NCBI GenBank assembly: GCA_934047225.1
Contig: OW203992.1
Span: 17,535,501-17,599,500, forward strand
Direction: 5' to 3'
Length of the DNA stretch: 64,000 bases
Source: Ypsolopha sequella
Taxonomy: Eukaryota > Arthropoda > Insecta > Lepidoptera > Ypsolophidae
Each line of letters begins with the position of its first letter. The stretch's first letter is position 1. The translations under genes were made by a program, and so were the position numbers. Shown piece after piece: positions 48,073 to 58,799 of this stretch. The notes under the pieces are model-generated. The model was not told where the DNA came from. It was given only the letters and a program-made list of their open reading frames with translations, and did not search any database.

Positions 48073-48954
48073 CATACATCGAATTATGTTACATACATTA
48101 AATGTATGCCACAAAATCAGAGCCTCCATGGAAATCTGTAAACAGCGCCATCTCTTAGTAGATGGTTTGGCGGAGTGGGGTTCGTTCTGTGAATATGTTA
48201 AAAGTCTATAACTCAAAAACTACTGAACGAGTTTGATGTTTTCATTCGCTAAAATTTCCAAATTTGGTTTTAATGGGAAACAGCGCGAAAAAATACACGT
48301 TTAGCGCGAGCAGAGTCGCAGACAGAAAGTTTTTCCGACATATGACACGTTTTATGGAAAACACTATTGATATCTGTTATTACTTGGTGTTTGGAACGCT
48401 TAGGGAAATAGAAATACTGAAAAAAGTAATTAATATTAACCTATCTGAAGATATTCATAAATTATTAAAATTACAATAGCAAGAAAATAAAAAATACACG
48501 TCACTTTACTACCACTCTTCTACTTAATCTAAATGCTTATTAAAACTCGGGCAGCTGGAAAAAAGGATCATTAATTAAACCGTTTAAGAATAATATTTGT
48601 GCGGGTCTGCGATACTGGGCTCGGTTCCGGCTTCACTCGTAATGGCCCGGTCCTCCTTGAGCGCCCGTCGCTGGATCTGACGCGACGCGCCCAGGCCGCC
48701 TCACTTTTAGATCATCGCACTCACGGCGCGCAAATCTACTCACTTCCCAAGTGTGCATGCGCAGGACACAAATATTTTGCGAAGGTAATTTTATGTTTGC
48801 TTGTTGATTTAAGGTGAGGGTATCGGGAGAAATCTGTCCTGCTCCAAAGCTTTCATTTTACACTTGACTATCCTGCCCAGTGAAACGCCGCTCAGGAATC
48901 TCGCGATTTCAAAGTGATTCAAAAACTTTCAAAACAATTTTTTTTATTTTTTTT
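48073..48954. other. No recognised feature
   Basis: Holds a short direct repeat TTACATACATYRAATTATG-like at 48070-48100 and a moderately GC-rich patch at 48600-48740. Two ~71-codon frames match nothing known. Confidence 0.4.
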
Positions 48955-49055
48955 TAGAATGTATATTTTTAATGTATTTTCATGTGTTTTACAATGGGTC
49001 GTCCTAACCTTAATAAATAACTATTTTATTTTATTTATTTTATTTTAAAACAGTT
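48955..49055 (+). repeat. Probable LINE 3' tail with ATTTT microsatellite
   Basis: TTTACAATGGGTCGTCCTAA, then CCTTAATAAATAAC and (TTTTA)n-like sequence. Typical of a retroelement end; no coding part. Confidence 0.4.
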
Positions 49056-49407
49056 TCTTATTTATTATTTTGGAATAAGAAAGATGGGTTTTTAATATGA
49101 CGGCCGTTTTATATCTCTTTTGTACCAATTATTTTGGTATAAGTTTTATTGTCCAAAACCTTACATATATATTTCCCTAATATATTTAAACCTAATATAT
49201 AATAAAATGATATTTACATCATAGTTTCGGCATATCTTTGCGATGGATGCAGGGAAATGCAAGCATTCGCGTATCGAACGACCGAAATATTAAGATCAAA
49301 ATAACACATACTTTTTTTTATAATTTTTTTATTTTTTAATTTTTTTTATAAGCGACAAAATCGGAGAACTCCACTTTAAGGCTATGGCATAGACTAGAAA
49401 AAAAAAT

Positions 49408-49571
49408 TCTATCCTACCCGTCCAACACAATAGGGCCAATGGCAGACTTTACTGGCTTTTGATAGAGGACATTGATTGGTTGGCTCATTGACCTTATTAT
49501 CTTAGACGGGTAATCACGCAGAGAAACAACAGATTGGAGGGTTTTTAGCTAATACTGAAATATTTTGTATG
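49408..49571 (+). repeat. R4 dispersed repeat, copy 1
   Basis: Reverse-complement partner at 57531-57716. Shared: CCTACCC, ACCCGTCCA, GCTTTTGATAGAGG, GTTGGCTCATTG, GAAACAACA and a 20-base run TTTTTAGCTAATACTGAAAT continuing to ATTTTGTA. No coding sequence. Confidence 0.75.
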
Positions 49572-49689
49572 GAAAAATAAATAGGATTCATGTTCAATTA
49601 TGTAAATAACTTATTAAAAAAAAACAATTCCGTAACCGCGTTACCCGCGTCACCCGTAAAAAATATGGTTGAAAATTATTTTTTTAGAC

Positions 49690-49895
49690 AAAAGTAGGTA
49701 TATGTCTTAATTTTTATTTTATTCAATTGTGTTATTTTATTAAATTTAAGTAAACCTAATTTTTATAATTTTTTGTATGTTTCCCTTATTATATAAAACT
49801 ATTAGACATAGATTATTTTATTTATTTTACATTAAAACCGACTTGTAATAAGTGTACCTACATTACATAAACAAATATATTTCATTTCATTTTGT
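49690..49895 (+). repeat. LINE 3' tail, copy 2 of a pair
   Basis: Partner of 45701-45955 with the same motif order and the same ATTTCATTTCATTTT end. A 74-codon frame beginning within it is incidental. Confidence 0.65.
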
Positions 49896-50544
49896 CTTTT
49901 TTTTATTAGTACGTTCCTTTAACAAAATATCAACAAATCAAATATATTTTTTCAATATCCGTCCGAATTTCTTCAAACGGATCCTCGAAAGTCTGGCGTT
50001 GTCATGCTTTAGGCTCAGTTCCAGCCTTAATTATTTCGGGTTGTTTCGGTTGAAAAACATTGGTATCGAACTTTGAAAGCTAAAAAGCTCGGGGCAAATG
50101 AACAAATAAAGGAACCGTTACATCTTTAAATTTAAATTTCGAATCGTTGTATTATGCAACGATTATTGTAAAGAAATATGGTGACAAAATCGATGCAGAC
50201 AATGGATAAGTCAATGCGATGTTATTGTCAATTAGGAGATATTTTATTGCGTATGAGACATCTTTGTCTACCCACACCCAAACTGCCGCAAGGTAGATAT
50301 ATATCTGTCGACAAACGAATTATAATAAGCTTATAAACGAATGGCTCATAAGGGGGCTCGGTTGGTGATCATTGAACCTTGTTCCTGGTCCCTGGCCGGG
50401 TCTCCGGTGTGGGTTCGGGCGTTTGATTGGATTTCACCTTGTATAATATATATTTTACCTATAATTTTAATCGTATATATTTTGCTACATAAATTAAATA
50501 AACCTTTAATCTAGTTCATGTACATTTATTATTTTATTACATTT
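49896..50544. other. No recognised feature
   Basis: Unique A+T-rich DNA; a GC-richer patch at 50370-50430 was not identified. Confidence 0.4.
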
Positions 50545-50640
50545 TTTTTTTTTATATAAGATTTAATTTTGACTTGTGAAATGTGTATTTTATATACCTG
50601 CTTTGCAAAATAAACTATTTGAATTTGAATTTGAATTTGG
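50545..50640 (+). repeat. LINE 3' tail with TTTGAA microsatellite
   Basis: GACTTGTGAAATGTGTATTT, CCTGCTTTGCAAAATAAACT and (TTTGAA)n. Inverted partner of 3746-3835. Confidence 0.6.
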
Positions 50641-50906
50641 ACGTGCATCCAGGGCCGTAAATATAAAAAAAACATAAATAAACTAGTATAACATTATTCA
50701 GTTTAGCCTAGACTTACCATACCTGTTTGCTAGAGGTCCAAATATATGGCAACCAAATTAATGCACTAGCGGAACAAAAACTTAAGTTTTATTGCTTGCA
50801 TTGACTAGGATAATAAATTTTAATTCTAAACTTCATTAAATTCAAAAACATAAAAACCTACACATTCCATTATTTAAATGTACTTGTAGCTATATGTAAA
50901 TGTTTT

Positions 50907-51296
50907 TTTCAATGCAAGTGCTCGTAAAGGCCCACTTTTTATGCATCAAAACCGAACAGAAAGTCGATTATTTTGCCCTAGGGCTTTATTATAATTATTT
51001 ATTTTATTTATTTACAATGGTTGGCTAACCTGCAGCCTTTCCTGTGTACCTTAAATGTTATACTTTTTTTTCCACTGTTTCACGGCTCTGGATACAGTCC
51101 TTTTGAGCCAACCATAATTTTAGTTCACAAGATTATATTTGTTTTATTTCCTCACACTATGCTTTGAAAAACGTAGTTTGATACACGGGCGTAAGAGCAA
51201 TAAATTACTCGGTTACGTTTAAAACACTCGCTATGCTCGTGTTCTAAATCGTCCTAGTAATTTATTCCTTTTCGCCCTTATAGCATAAACTACTAT
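50907..51296 (+). repeat. R2 dispersed repeat, copy 2
   Basis: Same orientation as 13106-13495, about 37.8 kb away, and alignable over its entire ~390 bp with scattered substitutions and small indels. Both copies stop at GCATAAACTACTAT, which defines the right end of the element. Confidence 0.75.
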
Positions 51297-52195
51297 TAAC
51301 AGAAACTTTATTACATTTATATAAAAATAACAAAACTTGGTATTACTAGGTAAATGGCGAGGTCTCTAATGTTGCAGAATACTTGTAATACCCGGGAAAG
51401 TTGTGTTGACATCCTAACAACCATTGCAATAAGGGTTTACGCAACTTTTCAACTGATAGCACCTATCTGTACTATTAGCATGTGTTCATGAAGACAAGTG
51501 GAATTCCCCGTCCTACTTACAACTCCCACATAATTTGAAAGAAAGCAGAAATATTTGATTTATGTATTGCGTTACACAATAGAACGAAACACAATGGCAC
51601 ATAATATTCATGTTTGTGACGTTGTGCAACTTTAAGATCGAAGCTTAGCTACTCGCTCGTATTGAATATCGTATAAAATATTGTACATGTCTAATAATAT
51701 TCTTGTGTGACATGCGAGAAAAGTAAAGTACGTAAACTAGTGATGTAGCTAAAAGCTTCCATTAATCAGCCGATCACTTTACAGTATTTATCGTGTGGGT
51801 TGAATCGGATTATTGAACGTATAATGAGAGCAACCTATTGTGATCAACCGGTTCTACGAAATTTTTTAACACATCTATCAACAGTTATAATAGAAAGGTG
51901 TAATTATGGTTCCGTCAAAAAAAGGAAACCGTTATAGCGATGTCTTGGCGCCTTGAGGGTAGTTACTGCTGAATTACACTGCGCACCAAGAAAAAAACTC
52001 TATTTTTAAACAAATTGGATGTCAATTTGGATGAAACGGCTATTTCAAGTATATTACATACAAATACATTGAACTAAACCTTAGTGGTACTGTGCTGAAG
52101 TAAATTTTAAATTAGGTATGTATTACAGTTTGGTAATTGATTTAATTATTTCTTCTTTTATGTACACCGCCTTCACGATTTCTCTTCTTGACCAA
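51297..52195. other. No recognised feature
   Basis: A+T-rich unique DNA. Nothing recognised. Confidence 0.4.
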
Positions 52196-52199
52196 ATTG

Positions 52200-52335
52200 A
52201 TTTCTCTTCCACCCAAAGGTTGTCTGGAAGATATTGCCTTAAGCGATAAGGTCACCATTGGTAAGCCACCTTATAATTGTTTTCTCATGTGAGTTTAAAT
52301 TGTGCACAATAAAGAGTACTTGTCTTGTCTTTATT
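52200..52335 (+). repeat. LINE 3' tail
   Basis: CACCCAAAGGTTGTCTGGAA, ATTGCCTTAAGCGATAAGG, TTTAAATTGTGCACAATAAA and a CTTGTCTTGTCTTT end: the standard 3' untranslated end of a lepidopteran Jockey/CR1-like LINE. Coding sequence is absent. Confidence 0.65.
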
Positions 52336-52439
52336 ATTCCGTCCATTTACATGCTCGTAATTATTAATACAACATGAGAAATCAAAAAAAAAAAATCTAA
52401 TTTAAATTTGTCTTTTCCAAGAATTTTCCTCGCGCCTGG

Positions 52440-52685
52440 TCGACGCTTCTGGTGATCGGCGGGCTGGGGCCTACCTCGGACAGCGGATTAGCCTCGCAAT
52501 CCAACGAGATAACGCCAATAGCCTGCTGGGGACCCTCCCCTGCGGCAGCGATTTAAACAATATTTTTTATTTAATTTAGTCTATTTTTAATTTCATATTC
52601 TTTGTAGTTAGTGTATATTTTAAGTATTATTTATGTTATTTTAGTTTCTTGTTAATAAATGTTTATATAATTTCATATAATGTGG
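52440..52685 (+). pseudogene. Retroelement-derived C-terminal fragment, copy 2
   Basis: Reads RLVDASGDRRAGAYLGQRIS, then LAIQRDNANSLLGTLPCGSD and LNNIFYLI before a stop. The last ~30 codons align with 17426-17520 at about two residues in three. Here ~20 more upstream codons are kept. The shared ending and separate A/T-rich downstream sequence suggest a repeated retroelement. The exact clade is unknown to me. The 5' part is missing, so it is nonfunctional. Confidence 0.6.
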
Positions 52686-53425
52686 TGCTTTTTCCTATTA
52701 ATCGTATTCGATAAGTAACTTGTATTTTCTGCACTAGTTGCAGAAATAATTAGTTGTGAACACTTTTTCTCACGTCTGCTGCTCGGTTAATAATGAGTGA
52801 CTGATTAGTATTTTTGACGGACACACCGCTAGCGGCCGCATTGTTTTTGGTATAATAATAATGTATCACGAATGTCTGCGTCCGCGCAGATCTCTAAACT
52901 GCAGTATGGTAGATAAGTATTATATAACTGTCATAAGCTAACTTTGAACACGGAAACAATTTATTGTTTGATTGTCTTGATATCCTTCTTCTTAGAATAG
53001 TAAAAAGTTCATCTACTTTCTAACGTACGCTGGGTACCCAATTAAAATTTCGCTATGACAATCAAGTACGTTTTATGTCAGTTCCCCAAAATAACTCATT
53101 ATTAATTACTTTAATTATCTTAATTCATTGGATTACTATGAAAAGGCTTGTTGCCACACAGCCTCGAACGCTTCCACAGAACACCTTACAATGCGGTCGC
53201 AATCGCAAACAGCAGCCTCCCTTTGTTGTTAACAACTAAGGTTTTTGTAATAAGCCTGAGTCCTGCCAAGAGCGATGGCAATAATCGAGTAATTATCGTC
53301 CAAGAGTAATTATCACAATCGGGTACTAACGTCTCGAGTGGTTTTAATAATCGAATAATTCGGTTCAGCTGAAATAAAAGTTGTTCGACTACATGAACAG
53401 AAACCAGTTAAACCAGTTGAAACCA
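52686..53425. other. No recognised feature
   Basis: Unique DNA without coding sequence. Nothing recognised. Confidence 0.4.
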
Positions 53426-53453
53426 GTTTTCATTACTAAAATTTATCTATGTG

Positions 53454-53550
53454 AAAAACTGTAATTTTATATATAATTTTCATTACTAAAATTTATCTAC
53501 CACATAGATAAATTTTAGTAATGAAAATTATATATAAAATTACAGTTTTT
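53454..53550. repeat. Perfect palindrome, 46-bp arms, 5-nt loop
   Basis: The arm 53454-53499 begins AAAAACTGTAATTTTATA and ends AATTTATCTA; 53505-53550 is its exact reverse complement, with CCACA between. A further 27-bp stretch at 53427-53453 (TTTTCATTACTAAAATTTA to GTG) is also exactly complementary to 53501-53527, so two alternative hairpins are possible. No mismatch is present in either. Confidence 0.95.
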
Positions 53551-53576
53551 CTCTGTTGAGCAATTTCCTTATTTAA

Positions 53577-54007
53577 GAGGATAGTTTCAGCTTGCATACC
53601 ACCCTGTTACTCCGTGCGGAAAGACCCGCAGTGCAAGAGGGACGGATTGTGGAAAAAAGTCAAAATGACAACTTTTTTCACTAATTTTATTATTTGAAAA
53701 AAAAAAGCAAAGTTGCTATAAAATATCTGTCCCGTTAAGAGTTTAATAAAGTTTATACAGAATTTAATCTATAAATAATATGAACGGGTTTTTACTTTAA
53801 TAAATTTAAATCTCGAAATGAAAACTTTTTTTAGAGCCATCTTGGGCACTTTATTTCTCAATATTGAAATGACTTCTGAGGATTCTGTTTCGATATGAGT
53901 GTGTATTATATTTCCAAAAGAAATACATATTTTTTTCTTTTTTATGTAGCATTGCTAGATTCTTCAAACCAGGAAGAATAAATTATGGTTTTGCGAAAAC
54001 TATCCTC
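53577..54007. mobile_element. 431-bp MITE flanked by TTAA (piggyBac-like)
   Basis: Ends GAGGATAGTTT and its complement AAACTATCCTC lie directly inside TTAA tetranucleotides at 53573-53576 and 54008-54011. TTAA duplication is the hallmark of piggyBac-type transposition. Short inverted ends of ~14-18 bp, A/T-rich interior, no transposase frame. Confidence 0.75.
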
Positions 54008-54011
54008 TTAA

Positions 54012-55028
54012 GTAGATAGTAAGTAAGTACATAATATGTAACTCTCGATTAAACAACAAATCAGTAATCGAGCTGCTCGAGTTATGTGAATAATCGGGCA
54101 GCTCAAGCAGTTTCTCTCAATTATTGCCATCGCCACTGACAACAGTTTAACGTATTTTTCCAAATAATACATTGTAATGTTATCATTTCATACTGCAAAG
54201 ACAAGCCAGGAATTATTTCATCCTGGAGAATTATATCAAGTCTCCAATTAAATGTCCAGTAAATTCGTATGGAAATCCATTACATACCATATGTTTGTTT
54301 TTTTTTAACTATCCATGTCTATATTTTTAGGAGACTAAGGAGTTTGGCGATCATAATAAAAATAAAATGAATAGCAATTTCGTATTCAAAATTAAGAGAT
54401 GTTTGCTTTATTTTATAATTGCAATAATAATAACGAAAACAGATTTATTTTGTTGATTTTATTTATTTATAACTATTTAACGCTTAAAATTTAATTATTA
54501 CTGCTATCAATGTAAGGCGGGCGTCGTCCGACGATCAAATTAAACACAGTTACCGGTTTTACATAACAAATTTCAAAAATTGCGAAGAAAAGAAAAATGG
54601 CGGTTATATCTTGTGAAAAAAATTGTGGTTTGCATCGTGAATCGAATTATTTGATTGAACGAATTTTCCACCTACAAGTATTCCACTCAAAACGATATTT
54701 TTTTTTAAATTTGTGGATATATTAATAATTTGCAATGTTCCGCTAAACACTTTTACCATGCTATTCAAAATGTAGACTCAAGCACCGCGCGCCCTCCCGC
54801 ATAAAACATGCACAAGCAAAGCAAGCAGTACGAGCACAATAATATATCCACAAATTCATGATGCACTTCCGCAAAGTAACGCCTTTTTCGATAGATTTTT
54901 TTTGTATTTAACATTTAGAGGTAAGTTTAAATAGATCTTTCTACTACCCCTTCACGAACTTTTGCCCCAATATGAGCAACGTGACTTTCAATATAATGAG
55001 TTCATTTAATGTTATTTAACTCCTTATC
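54012..55028. other. No recognised feature
   Basis: A+T-rich unique DNA. A short GGCGGGCGTCGTC string at 54518 also occurs near 20750 but I see no wider homology. Confidence 0.4.
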
Positions 55029-55036
55029 CTATAGAC

Positions 55037-55258
55037 CAGGGGTCGGCAACCTTCGGTGCGGCACTCAAGGTTCCCAATCACTGCATGATAACTATATTTG
55101 GTAGTACATATTTGTGTGAGCAAACATTTTCCTAAAAAATAAGCATTGTTCTCGGTTAAAAGTTGCACATTTAGATGCAATACTGCACAAAATGCGGCCC
55201 TCGCTTATCCCCTGATATCATTTATGGCCCTCCTATATCATAAGGTTGCCGACCCCTG
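55037..55258. mobile_element. 222-bp hAT MITE with perfect 8-bp TSD
   Basis: Terminal inverted repeats CAGGGGTCGGCAACCTT (17 bp, identical at both ends) are flanked by CTATAGAC at 55029-55036 and 55259-55266. The CAGGGGTCGGCAA terminus plus 8-bp duplication identify the hAT superfamily. The interior retains TGCGGC/GCGGCCC segments and has no transposase frame. Confidence 0.95.
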
Positions 55259-55329
55259 CTATAGACCTACGATAAATTGTCTCATTTTATTTTTGAGAAA
55301 AACACTATATACTTTGTTTGATCGTAATT

Positions 55330-55530
55330 AGCCCTCCTGGACTCATATACAAAATTCCGACCCCTTCGGGCTCCTGCGGGCTTGGACTTTTAACTAACTC
55401 GTCCAGGAGAGCCCAATTATTTGGTCCCAACCACAGAACTATTAATAGTCCCAACAGTAATGTACTATTACGTGGCATGCAGACCGGACAAATTTTTTTC
55501 CCGTAAGGTACTTGAACCCGCGGCCTCTGT
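55330..55530. repeat. Repeat-like segment with hairpin and box B-like string
   Basis: CTCCTGGAC near 55334 and GTCCAGGAG near 55401 form a 9-bp stem. At the right, on the minus strand, GCGGGTTCAAGTACC resembles a tRNA box B, which suggests a truncated SINE head, but no box A is evident. A 62-codon frame here is incidental. Confidence 0.3.
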
Positions 55531-55746
55531 ATTATTTACATTACATTTAAACCTCCTAAGGGTTTACGTGATTTTTTTTATAAGATAAAAATATGTACAA
55601 AAATATTAAATATATACAATATCATAAGTACCTATTATTTATAATTATTAATTTTTAACTTTTATATATAATTGTGTAACTGATGCCGAGCACAATTAGT
55701 GGTCGAAATATATTTTACTACCTATAATTATATTTTTTGTGTTTTC

Positions 55747-55785
<39 letters not shown>

Positions 55786-56124
55786 TTAATCAAAAAGACA
55801 AGAAAAGTCAATTATCATTTTACAAAAATATTAATTAAATAAATAAAATAAAAAAGCCACGAACAACGTTCTGTAGGTTTCGGTGAGAGAGCGTTCATCG
55901 ATTATAATCGCGTGAAGCATGCAAAATAATGAGAAGACTCTACTTATGTAGTTATGTAGCGCAGGTGCAAAAAGAAAAATGTTGAATTCACCTGTCTTCG
56001 CCTAGGTGTCTCTCTACTAATAATAAAACTGTAAACAGTTTTTATATTTCCGTTTCTGTGTTCATTTACAGGGAGATTAATTTAAAACGTTTCAAAAATC
56101 ATCTCAGTGTTGTTAATTATTATT
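55531..56124. other. A+T-rich DNA with (TA)n microsatellite
   Basis: An (AT)n run spans about 55750-55783. Otherwise nothing recognised. Confidence 0.5.
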
Positions 56125-56400
56125 GTCATCTATTTCATGTAATTTAACATGAAATAACGTGAAATAACATGAAATAAAGTACATCAGACTTTTTTTTAGA
56201 TAATAACTTTACAAAAATGTACGTTATTTCATGTTAAATTACTTGAAATACATCTATTTACAAAAATGTACGTTATTTCATGTTAAATTACATGAAATAC
56301 AGCTATTTAAAAAAATGTACGTTATTTCATGTTAAATTACATGAAATACAGCTATTTCATGTAATTTAACATGAAATAACATACATTTTTTTTTAATTTT
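56125..56400. repeat. Array of palindromic ~50-bp repeats
   Basis: Three head-to-tail units (about 56210-56258, 56259-56309, 56310-56355) contain AAAAATGTACGTTATTTC then ATGTTAAATTACATGAAAT. Each holds the near-palindrome ATTTCATGTTAAATTACATGAAAT (quoted by its halves ATTTCATGT and ACATGAAAT). Inverted units TATTTCATGTAATTTAACAT lie on both flanks (56130 and 56356), so the whole block is a nested palindrome. Confidence 0.85.
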
Positions 56401-56879
56401 ATTGTTTAAAATTTAAAATTCTTAAAAGCGAAACCGGGGTCATAGTAAAGTATATAATATCAAAGTAATAATAATAATTGTTTATTTCACCAAATAAGTA
56501 TTTACATGTCATTTATTATACGTACATAGCTTAACATAACCGTCCGTGCTAGTTTTAAAGAAAATGTAATACGGCAGGGCAGTGCTCATCAACTACACAG
56601 ATCAAAAACAAAATATATATGTATATTACCATGTGGATAAATACATGTGTACATAATGTGTAGTTAATTCCACCCAGTGCTACATTACTTTAGCGTCCCG
56701 ACTCCCGACATAAAAAGCCAATCCTAACGAAGTTTCGTTGTTTGGACGTCTGTCTCTCTGTGCCATAACTCACATCGACATGACAGCATAACTGCAGCTG
56801 AAATGTCGCCAGAATGAGAGTTCGAAAAAATACGAATAAATTATGATGTTACATTTGCAAATTGTGAAGATATCCGTTC
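56401..56879. other. No gene; possible minus-strand LINE tail
   Basis: AATAATAATAATAATTG at 56466 followed by GTTTATTTCACC resembles a retroelement tail in minus orientation. Nothing else recognised. Confidence 0.35.
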
Positions 56880-57140
56880 GAGATCGAAGGTGACCGACAT
56901 AGCCTGCCGAATCAGTGAGTTGAAGTGGCAGTGGACTGGCCATATTTGTCGCCAACGTGATAACCATTGGGGCCGTAAGGTATTGGAATGGAGACCACGT
57001 ACAGCAAAGCGCAGCGTAGGCCGCCCTCGTGCCCGCTGGACTGACGATCTGTAGGACGTTGCGGGTGGCGGCGTAATATGGGGGAGGCCTATGTCCAGCA
57101 GTAGACGAATACGGGCTGATGGATGGATGGATGGATGATT
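56880..57140 (+). pseudogene. RTE-type LINE, C-terminal end and GATG tail
   Basis: Reads RSRSKVTDIACRISELKWQW, TGHICRQRDNHWGRKVLEW, RPRTAKRSVGRPRARWTDDL and then a TAG in place of a sense codon, followed by GGRPMSSSRRIRADGWMDG in a shifted relation to the normal ending. RVTDIA, WGRKVLEWRPRT and GRPRARWTDDL are conserved C-terminal blocks of RTE elements. A GATG microsatellite (57118-57138), the usual RTE 3' tail, closes it. The rest of the element is missing. An antisense 138-codon frame over it is a shadow. Confidence 0.9.
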
Positions 57141-57530
57141 TGCAAATTATTTTCGAGTGACAAATAAAGCATATTTTCAAGCACAATCAACACATCAACT
57201 TTAAAGGAACCCCGTACATTTTGCACGAGAAACTTAGTTAAGACACATGAGCCTAGAGCATGCACAACCCAGACTTTCGAGGATTCGTTTGAAGAAAATC
57301 GATCTCTCCTTGTATTGAAAAAAATTTGATTTATTGATTTTTATCTAGGGATTCTACTTATAAACAATGCATTAAGATATATAATTTTATCAAAAGAAAA
57401 ATGTTTTCCACCCTCTTTTTTTTGTTTCCAAACGTTCGTTTTAAGAACGCGGTTAAGAGATTAACTTGATTTTTGTTTTCATAAAATAAGTAATAGAAAT
57501 ATGAAGGGACACTTAAATCCAATATTTTTT
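57141..57530. other. No recognised feature
   Basis: A+T-rich unique DNA. Confidence 0.4.
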
Positions 57531-57716
57531 GCCTACAAAATATTTCAGTATTAGCTAAAAACATACCTACCAATTTGTTGTTTCACTGAGCATTACGCGT
57601 ACAAGAAAAAGAGGCCAATGAGCCAACATACAATCGCCTCTATTAAAAGCAAATAAATTCTTTGCCGTTGGACTCACAGTGCTGGACGGGTAATAAAAAA
57701 TGTTGCTAGGGTAGGC
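57531..57716 (-). repeat. R4 dispersed repeat, copy 2
   Basis: Inverted partner of 49408-49571. On the plus strand it starts CTACAAAATATTTCAGTATT and ends CTAGGGTAGG. It is about 20 bp longer, with more variation in the middle. Confidence 0.75.
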
Positions 57717-57780
57717 CATCCTTTTAACATACGAGTACATCTAAAACATAAAAAATATTAATACAAAGTTAAATTCATCG

Positions 57781-58155
57781 TTGCGAAAACTCATATTACA
57801 TGTACTTTTCCAGATCAAGTTCCTGCAAGACATCAGTGCCGTAAATATCTTTTTACAAAAAAAGATCGGCAAATTGAAAATTTACCACCAACAGATGCGG
57901 CTCTTCGTCAGCATTTCTACGCGCAGCTTACCAGGGAGTTCATGTGTGGGGCCAGGCTTTGTTTGGTGCTACAATGAATGCAGAAAAATAGCCACTGGAT
58001 ACATCACTGGTCTGACAACCTAACTGTGGACAGCATTTGCCTCGAGTTAACAAGGTGTCAATGCAAAGTAGGATGCAAAAACAGGCAACTGTGTTAAAAA
58101 AAATTTAACATGTACCGAATTGTGTCACTGCGATGGAGGCTGCAAAAATTAAAAT
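57781..58155 (+). pseudogene. CXC-type cysteine-rich protein relic
   Basis: A broken plus-strand reading frame. ENLPPTDAALRQHFYAQLTR appears first (about 57873), then a shifted frame GVHVWGQALFGATMNAEK. A further segment SICLELTRCQCKVGCKN, and, after a one-base shift, CVKKNLTCTELCHCDGGCKN close it before a stop at about 58150. The cysteine pattern CxCxxxCKNR..CxxxxLxCxxxCxCxGxCxN resembles a tesmin/TSO1-like CXC motif. I recall proteins with LPPTxAAL and this Cys-rich ending as repeated uncharacterised genes in insects, probably mobile-element-derived. Several frame breaks mean it is not expressed as a protein. Function unknown. Confidence 0.45.
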
Positions 58156-58799
58156 GATAATTAAACAGTTAATACTATTTTTGAACCATAGAAAAGCATT
58201 TTTACGTGTTTATTGTTTTTATGCATATATGTATATACTTTTATAAATACACTATACATAAATATACTTTCATCAGGTTAGTTAATAAGTAGTAGTAAAA
58301 TAAGAGCTTACCAAAATTTTTTTTGTTATTTATTTTTTACAAAATCCGGTAAAACTTATATTTCGTAACGTATTTTTTGTTACTTTAAAATACTTGATGG
58401 TTCTTTTTGGTGGCACCTGAAAATAAAAAGTATAACATTAAATTTTTATATTTGTAAAAACTTTAAGGAAACTACTTGATATATCAATAATTTTTATACC
58501 AGAAATGAATTCTACGTCCTTAATTTACCTGACAAACTCAGTCAGTTTAATTTTTTTTAATGACGCTTGGCGCAGTGCATCTTTGACCCCCCTTCCTCCC
58601 CAAATTAGGGAGGCACCCGAAAGCTACCGATCTTTATCGGTAGCTATTGGTCCAATAACCAACTGTGGCAAGTGGCAGCCTTTCTTCCGGAAAATTAAAC
58701 TGATGACTTTTTTGGGGTCTAACTGATAGCTTCACAGCAATAGTCCGAAAATGTGTGGCTTCCCTTATGAGTCGTTTAAGGGGCAGCTCCAACAGCATC
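58156..58799. other. No recognised feature
   Basis: Includes a hairpin GCTACCGATC-TTTA-TCGGTAGC near 58622-58642. A 73-codon frame at 58505-58726 matches nothing known. Confidence 0.4.

Noticed and set aside
53454..53550. microRNA precursor
   Set aside because: Perfect pairing over 46 bp with a 5-nt loop is unlike a typical animal pre-miRNA, which has bulges and a longer loop; a recent palindromic duplication explains it better.
56770..57186. 138-codon minus-strand open frame
   Set aside because: It is antisense to the RTE C-terminal coding relic at 56880-57140, whose translation shows clear conserved blocks.
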